Part shown: piece after piece, positions 59,886 through 64,000 of the stretch
Position numbering within the stretch: position 1 is the stretch's first letter
How the letters are laid out: every line of letters begins with the position of its first letter
Source: Rutidosis leptorrhynchoides
Lineage: Eukaryota; Streptophyta; Magnoliopsida; Asterales; Asteraceae
Assembly (NCBI RefSeq): GCF_046630445.1
Contig: NC_092340.1
Coordinates: 21,635,001 to 21,699,000 of the forward strand
Direction: 5' to 3'
Length of the DNA: 64,000 nt
Translations under genes and position numbers: made by a program
The notes under the pieces: generated by a model
Database searches by the model: none
Seen by the model: only the letters and a program-made list of their open reading frames with translations
Told to the model about the DNA's origin: nothing

Positions 59886-62486
59886 TGTGACGACCCGACA
59901 ATTTCCGACCAAATTTAAACTTAATTCTTATATGATTCCGACACGATAAGCAAAGTCTGTAATGTTGAGTCTCAAAAACTTTGAACTGTTTTGTATATTC
60001 AATTGACCTTCGACCATTCTCGACGATTCACGAACAACTATATATAAATAGATACATATACATTAATTTGAAAATATTATTTGAAATAATATATGATTTA
60101 ATTGTTGAAAATAAATATGAAAAATAATATGCTATGTAATGAAAACTATTATTATAAATATATAGATATATATTTATATATATAAATATGTATATAAATA
60201 TTACTTGTAAATATATAAATTATATTAAATTCAATGGTTTAAAGATATATCATATATTTATTTAGTAGTTAAACTTACTATTTAAAACTCTTTATATATA
60301 GAAAGAGAATATATTAAAAATAAATGATTTCGAGTCTAATTAGTAAACGTCAGTAGCACTCGGTTGACGATTTGTTAGTTTTAATATAGATATTGTACAT
60401 GTTCATGAAGGATTGAAATAAAAGTTGAACTGTAAATTGATTACGAAGATTTTAGATTTGTTAAAAATATTTTTACCCTTTTAAGATTAAATATTAGCAC
60501 TCCGTACATATAAATTGGAACATAAATTAAATAATTATTGAACCTTTTTGATCAGGTTTCAAACACTTAATGAGTGAAATAATTAAATATATTTAATCTA
60601 AAAGTTTGGGATTTTTAGGAACACTTTTATACGTTAACTGTTTAGATATGAACACGATATGGCCATCCGTGATAAACTGTCGGTAATTAGAATCCAAAAT
60701 ATTCCGATGGCTTACTATTGGATTTACTCTACCCGTTTCACTTGAAGATATGTTATTTTATTATATATTATATTTAAGTCACCTATCTCTATCTATATAC
60801 GTGGACATACATTATCATCACCCATCACAATTACAACTTGCACTTCACTCCTTTCTATGTTATCCAACAAACCCACCACCTTTTATATCTTCAATTATCA
60901 ACAATTAAATTTTCAATTGTCAACAAGAATACCCGCATATATTTTATTGTTTGTTAGATGAAGAAAACATGTCTATATATCAAATTGCTCCTTCCCTCTT
61001 CGACTTGCAGCAACAAATTTCTACGGCCATGATTACTCAACAATCATCAAGAAAACGCACCATCTTTATCACAACCTTATGCTAGTTGTTTCTAATTTTT
61101 GTTCAAAACAAACCCACCATCACGTTACCTGTCACCTATGTTTTTGTTCCTCGCTATAAATCACAGCCGCATCGACTATAACTGTTGTTACATATTTTTT
61201 TTCTTTTCTATTGGAAATCACGTGAAACAGACCCCAAAGTTTTTCTCCATTTCGCTATAAACCCTAGCCAGGATATATTAAATGATGGTTGAGGAAAACC
61301 TTAACAATAAGAGATGGAAGTGATGCCATATATTCATGTTCCTGTTATATTTGTTTTTTTTTCCAGTTCAATACAAATCAATGCTTCTGTTTCTATTTTG
61401 AATTCGAAAACACAACCCCTGTAACTAAAGCTATTCTACCTTCTGTTTCAGTTCACTCTCACTACGAACAACGAAATCGACCATCATCGTTCTAACTGTT
61501 ATCTATTTACATTTATATTCGAACCCAACAAGAACCATTGAAAACCCGTTTGTTTTCTACTGCAGCCCACTGTATACGTTTCCTGACCGAGAACAACCAC
61601 AACCAAGCCACTTTACTTTCTATTTTACCGTTTCTGCAGCCACCACCGAGCCACTTCCACCACCACAAAAACCACCCTTGGCCACCCTTAAGACCACCAT
61701 ATACAATCCCCGTTACCACCATGAACCACCGGGAACAAACAACCATCGTAAACCACCTAAACCGCCACTTTCTTTATTTATCTATCTATTTTTTTTTCTC
61801 GTCACTAGATAGCTGCGACTGTAGCTAAATTTTCTGCTTTTATTCGAACCGTAAACAAAATCACAGAGTGCCATCACCTTCTAACCACCGACACCCTTCA
61901 TCATCTTAAACCGTCTCCACCATCTAATCACCTCACCTTCATCACAACAACATCACCATCCTCAATCGAAGTTACTGCAGCTGTTGTACGTGTTTTTCTG
62001 TTCCTATTTTATTTTTGTTGGTAATTAAAAAGGGGACGATGGAGAAGCTCGAAAGATTATGATGGTATGATGATGGTGGGATGCAGATGATAGCATGATA
62101 TCGTGAATGATGATAATAATGTTACAAACATGAGATAATGATGGCTTGCGTATTATTATTTTTCTTTTTGTTTCTGTTTCCCACAATCACGACAACTTAA
62201 CCTATATATTTATTTTTTTGCTGTTACTGAATCCATGATATCCCATGGATCACTTAATGGGTTGTGAATCCTATTGTTGTTGGGCCAAAGCTTTTAAATT
62301 TGTTGTGGGCTGAGAAAATATGATGTTGGGCCGAATATGACGTTGGGCTGAAGATATGTTGATAAAGAACCTTGTTAAATGATGGGGTGGATATAATAGA
62401 TGAGACACAATTTCGTAATTAATAACTAAATACAAGAGCAAGTTAAAACATAAACAACTTAATGGTTCATTGGTTTAGGAGGAAAA

Positions 62487-62530
62487 TGGTTAAGTGAGAA
62501 GTTGCGGGTTCGAGCCTGGAGAGTGGCATT
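62487..62530 (+). repeat. tRNA-like segment with pol III boxes in the LTR
   Basis: TGGTTAAGTGAG (62487-62498, A-box-like) and GGTTCGAGCC (62507-62516, B box) are followed by GGCATTTTTTTT, a pol III stop signal. The boxes are closer than in a real tRNA. The corresponding place in the solo LTR (35643-35720, minus strand) has the same B box plus T run. Confidence 0.45.
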
Positions 62531-63064
62531 TTTTTTGGAAACTTATTACTTTGAGGTAGTATTATTATTATCAATAATTCAATTTATTATTAGTATCATT
62601 AATATTAAGATTATTATCATGTTTATAAATAATATTATCATTATTATTATTATTAGTATTAGTATTAAATTATTATTTTTTTACATTATTATTATTATTA
62701 TCATTATTATTATTAATATTATTATTATTATTATTACTATAAATTATTTTAGTATTATTATAATTATTATTTTTATAAACAAGAGATATTTATATAGAAA
62801 TATATATATTACGTATATCGTAAGTAATTTGCTATTTTAATATAAAAATAACATATACATCTATAACATTGGAAATAATAAATACATTACTATATTAAAT
62901 AGGTAATATATTAAATAATTAATATATATATAATCTAGTCTGAACACCATTATATGTTCATTATATGTTTTAATATATATAAAACTGATATAGGTTCGTG
63001 AATCCGAGGCCAACCCTGCATTATTCAATATAGTCATATGCATTTTTACTACAAAATACATTAG

Positions 63065-63320
63065 GTGAGTTTCATTTGCTCCCCCTTTACTCTTTACATT
63101 TTTGGGGCTGAGAATACATGCAAATGCTTTATTAACTGTTTTACAATAATTATATGCGTGAGTTTCATTTGCTCCCCCTTTACTCTTTACATTTTTAGGG
63201 CTGAGAATACATGCAAATGCTTTATTAACTGTTTTACAATAATTATATGCGTGAGTTTCATTTGCTCCCTTTTACTCTTTACATTTTTGGGACTGAGAAT
63301 ACATGCACTGTTTTTACAAC
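63065..63320 (+). repeat. Three tandem 93-bp units
   Basis: Units start at 63065, 63158 and 63251 with GTGAGTTTCATTTGCTCCC and include GAGAATACATGCA. The third is partial. The unit corresponds to a single-copy segment (GTGAGTTATAGTCCC ... GAGAATACATGCA) of Tekay LTRs. Confidence 0.85.
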
Positions 63321-63456
63321 TGCTTTATTAAATGCTTTTGAAATATATTTTGAACTGCGAATACATGAAATACTTTTATAAATGTTTGACGAGATAAACA
63401 CAAGCAAAACATTCCTCGAATGAATTATTATGCAGACAGAAGTTCTGCGGATTATT

Positions 63457-63580
63457 ATTGAATTATGTGGACATGATAATTGCCACCATTGAATTATGTG
63501 GACATGATAATTGCCACCATTGAATTATGTGGACATGATAATTGCCACCATTGAATTATGTGGACATGATAATTGCCACC
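63457..63580 (+). repeat. Four tandem 31-bp units
   Basis: Units starting ATTGAATTATGTGGACATGA occur at 63457, 63488, 63519 and 63550 without spacers and nearly without differences. Confidence 0.9.
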
Positions 63581-64000
63581 AATTGAAGTGAATGTTATAT
63601 ATCGAGAGAATGATTTTATACACAGGTTATGTGCATTATATTTTGTACACGAGATATGTGTACGGTTACTAAGATTTATGAAAAAGGATTTCGTACACAA
63701 GAAAGGTGTACTGTATTTAAAAGATATCGCATGTACATTACAGGTGGGTATAGGATTCGGGCCCATTTGTACCATGCAGCATTTAAATCTTGTGGTCTAT
63801 CAAAATGATGAATTTTATTGTTTTATGATAAACCTATGAACTCACCAACCTTTTGGTTGACACTTGAAAGCATGTTTATTCTCAGGTATGAAAGAAATCT
63901 TCCGCTGTGCATTTGCTCATTGTAAAGACATTATTTGGAGTAGATCATCGCAATGGAACCAGATGTTGGTGACTTCGTCCGGACGGATTAGGACGAGGCA

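Larger units (their letters stand above)
59886..64000 (+). repeat. LTR of the third gypsy-like family, to the window end
   Basis: It begins TGTGACGACCC and is related to the solo LTR at 34662-37919. The window's last bases (GGATTAGGACGAGGCA) approach that LTR's end (GGATTAGGACGGGTCG...), so the LTR ends at or just past 64000. It contains ATT-rich tracts (62560-62830), a tRNA-like segment, a 93-bp tandem triplication and a 31-bp tandem repeat. It may be a solo LTR or the 5' LTR of an element to the right. Confidence 0.8.

Noticed and set aside
61538..61828. His/Pro-rich frame in the last LTR
   Set aside because: It lies in an LTR with no homologous frame in the related solo LTR, and its antisense strand is equally open.
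63457..63580. CRISPR-like array
   Set aside because: The 31-bp units are contiguous with no spacers, and this is plant DNA.

Overview
This window is plant nuclear DNA. A two-exon LOB-domain (LBD) gene, a family restricted to land plants and their closest algal relatives, sits in a dense nest of plant-type transposable elements: Ty3/gypsy chromovirus, Tat/Athila-like gypsy, copia, SINE, Helitron-like, MULE and hAT-like. The style of the LTRs suggests Asteraceae, but that is inference only. I saw no tRNA or rRNA genes, no CRISPR array and no bacterial-type operons. The only probable host gene is the LBD gene at 29811-30652 (minus strand).

Left block (1-19631): three elements nested in each other. 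A minus-strand Tat-like element (Tat-R, 14182-19631) was hit by a minus-strand Tekay-like chromovirus (Tekay-1, 3099-14181). Tekay-1's 3' LTR was then hit by a plus-strand Tat-like element (Tat-L, 1-3098). Middle block (19632-31146): lower-copy DNA with a minisatellite, SINE fragments, a 150-bp tandem duplication, two Helitron-like termini, a 1.3-kb MULE with a perfect 9-bp target-site duplication (TSD), a hAT-like element, a SINE with a 13-bp TSD, and the LBD gene.

Right-middle block (31147-51215): a short copia element (TSD TTTTA) carrying only gag/protease remnants. It contains a complete Tekay-like element (Tekay-2, 31824-48789, plus strand, TSD TTATA), whose 5' LTR contains a solo LTR of a third family (34662-37919, TSD CAAGT). 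Right block (51221-64000): intergenic DNA, then a decayed minus-strand gypsy element (53717-56951), interrupted by a third Tekay-like LTR (56952-59885), itself interrupted by an LTR of the third family (59886 to the window end).

The most interesting system is the Tekay-like family. Both internal copies carry, between the primer-binding site and gag-pol, two extra sense-strand genes: a Glu-rich acidic protein and an F-box protein of about 227-230 aa (F-box, Sel1-like helical segment, C-terminal Cys motif). The F-box reading frame is open in both copies although gag-pol carries several stops in Tekay-2 and two in Tekay-1. A 16-nt copy of the 3' polypurine-tract/LTR junction sequence lies between the F-box gene and gag in both copies, resembling a central second plus-strand primer. 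A conserved splice-acceptor-like sequence precedes the F-box ATG. The hypothesis is an LTR retrotransposon that captured a host F-box gene and may use it to redirect the host ubiquitin machinery. A second notable observation is a pair of palindromes just upstream of the TATA box in Tat LTRs: their arms differ between copies but remain self-complementary.
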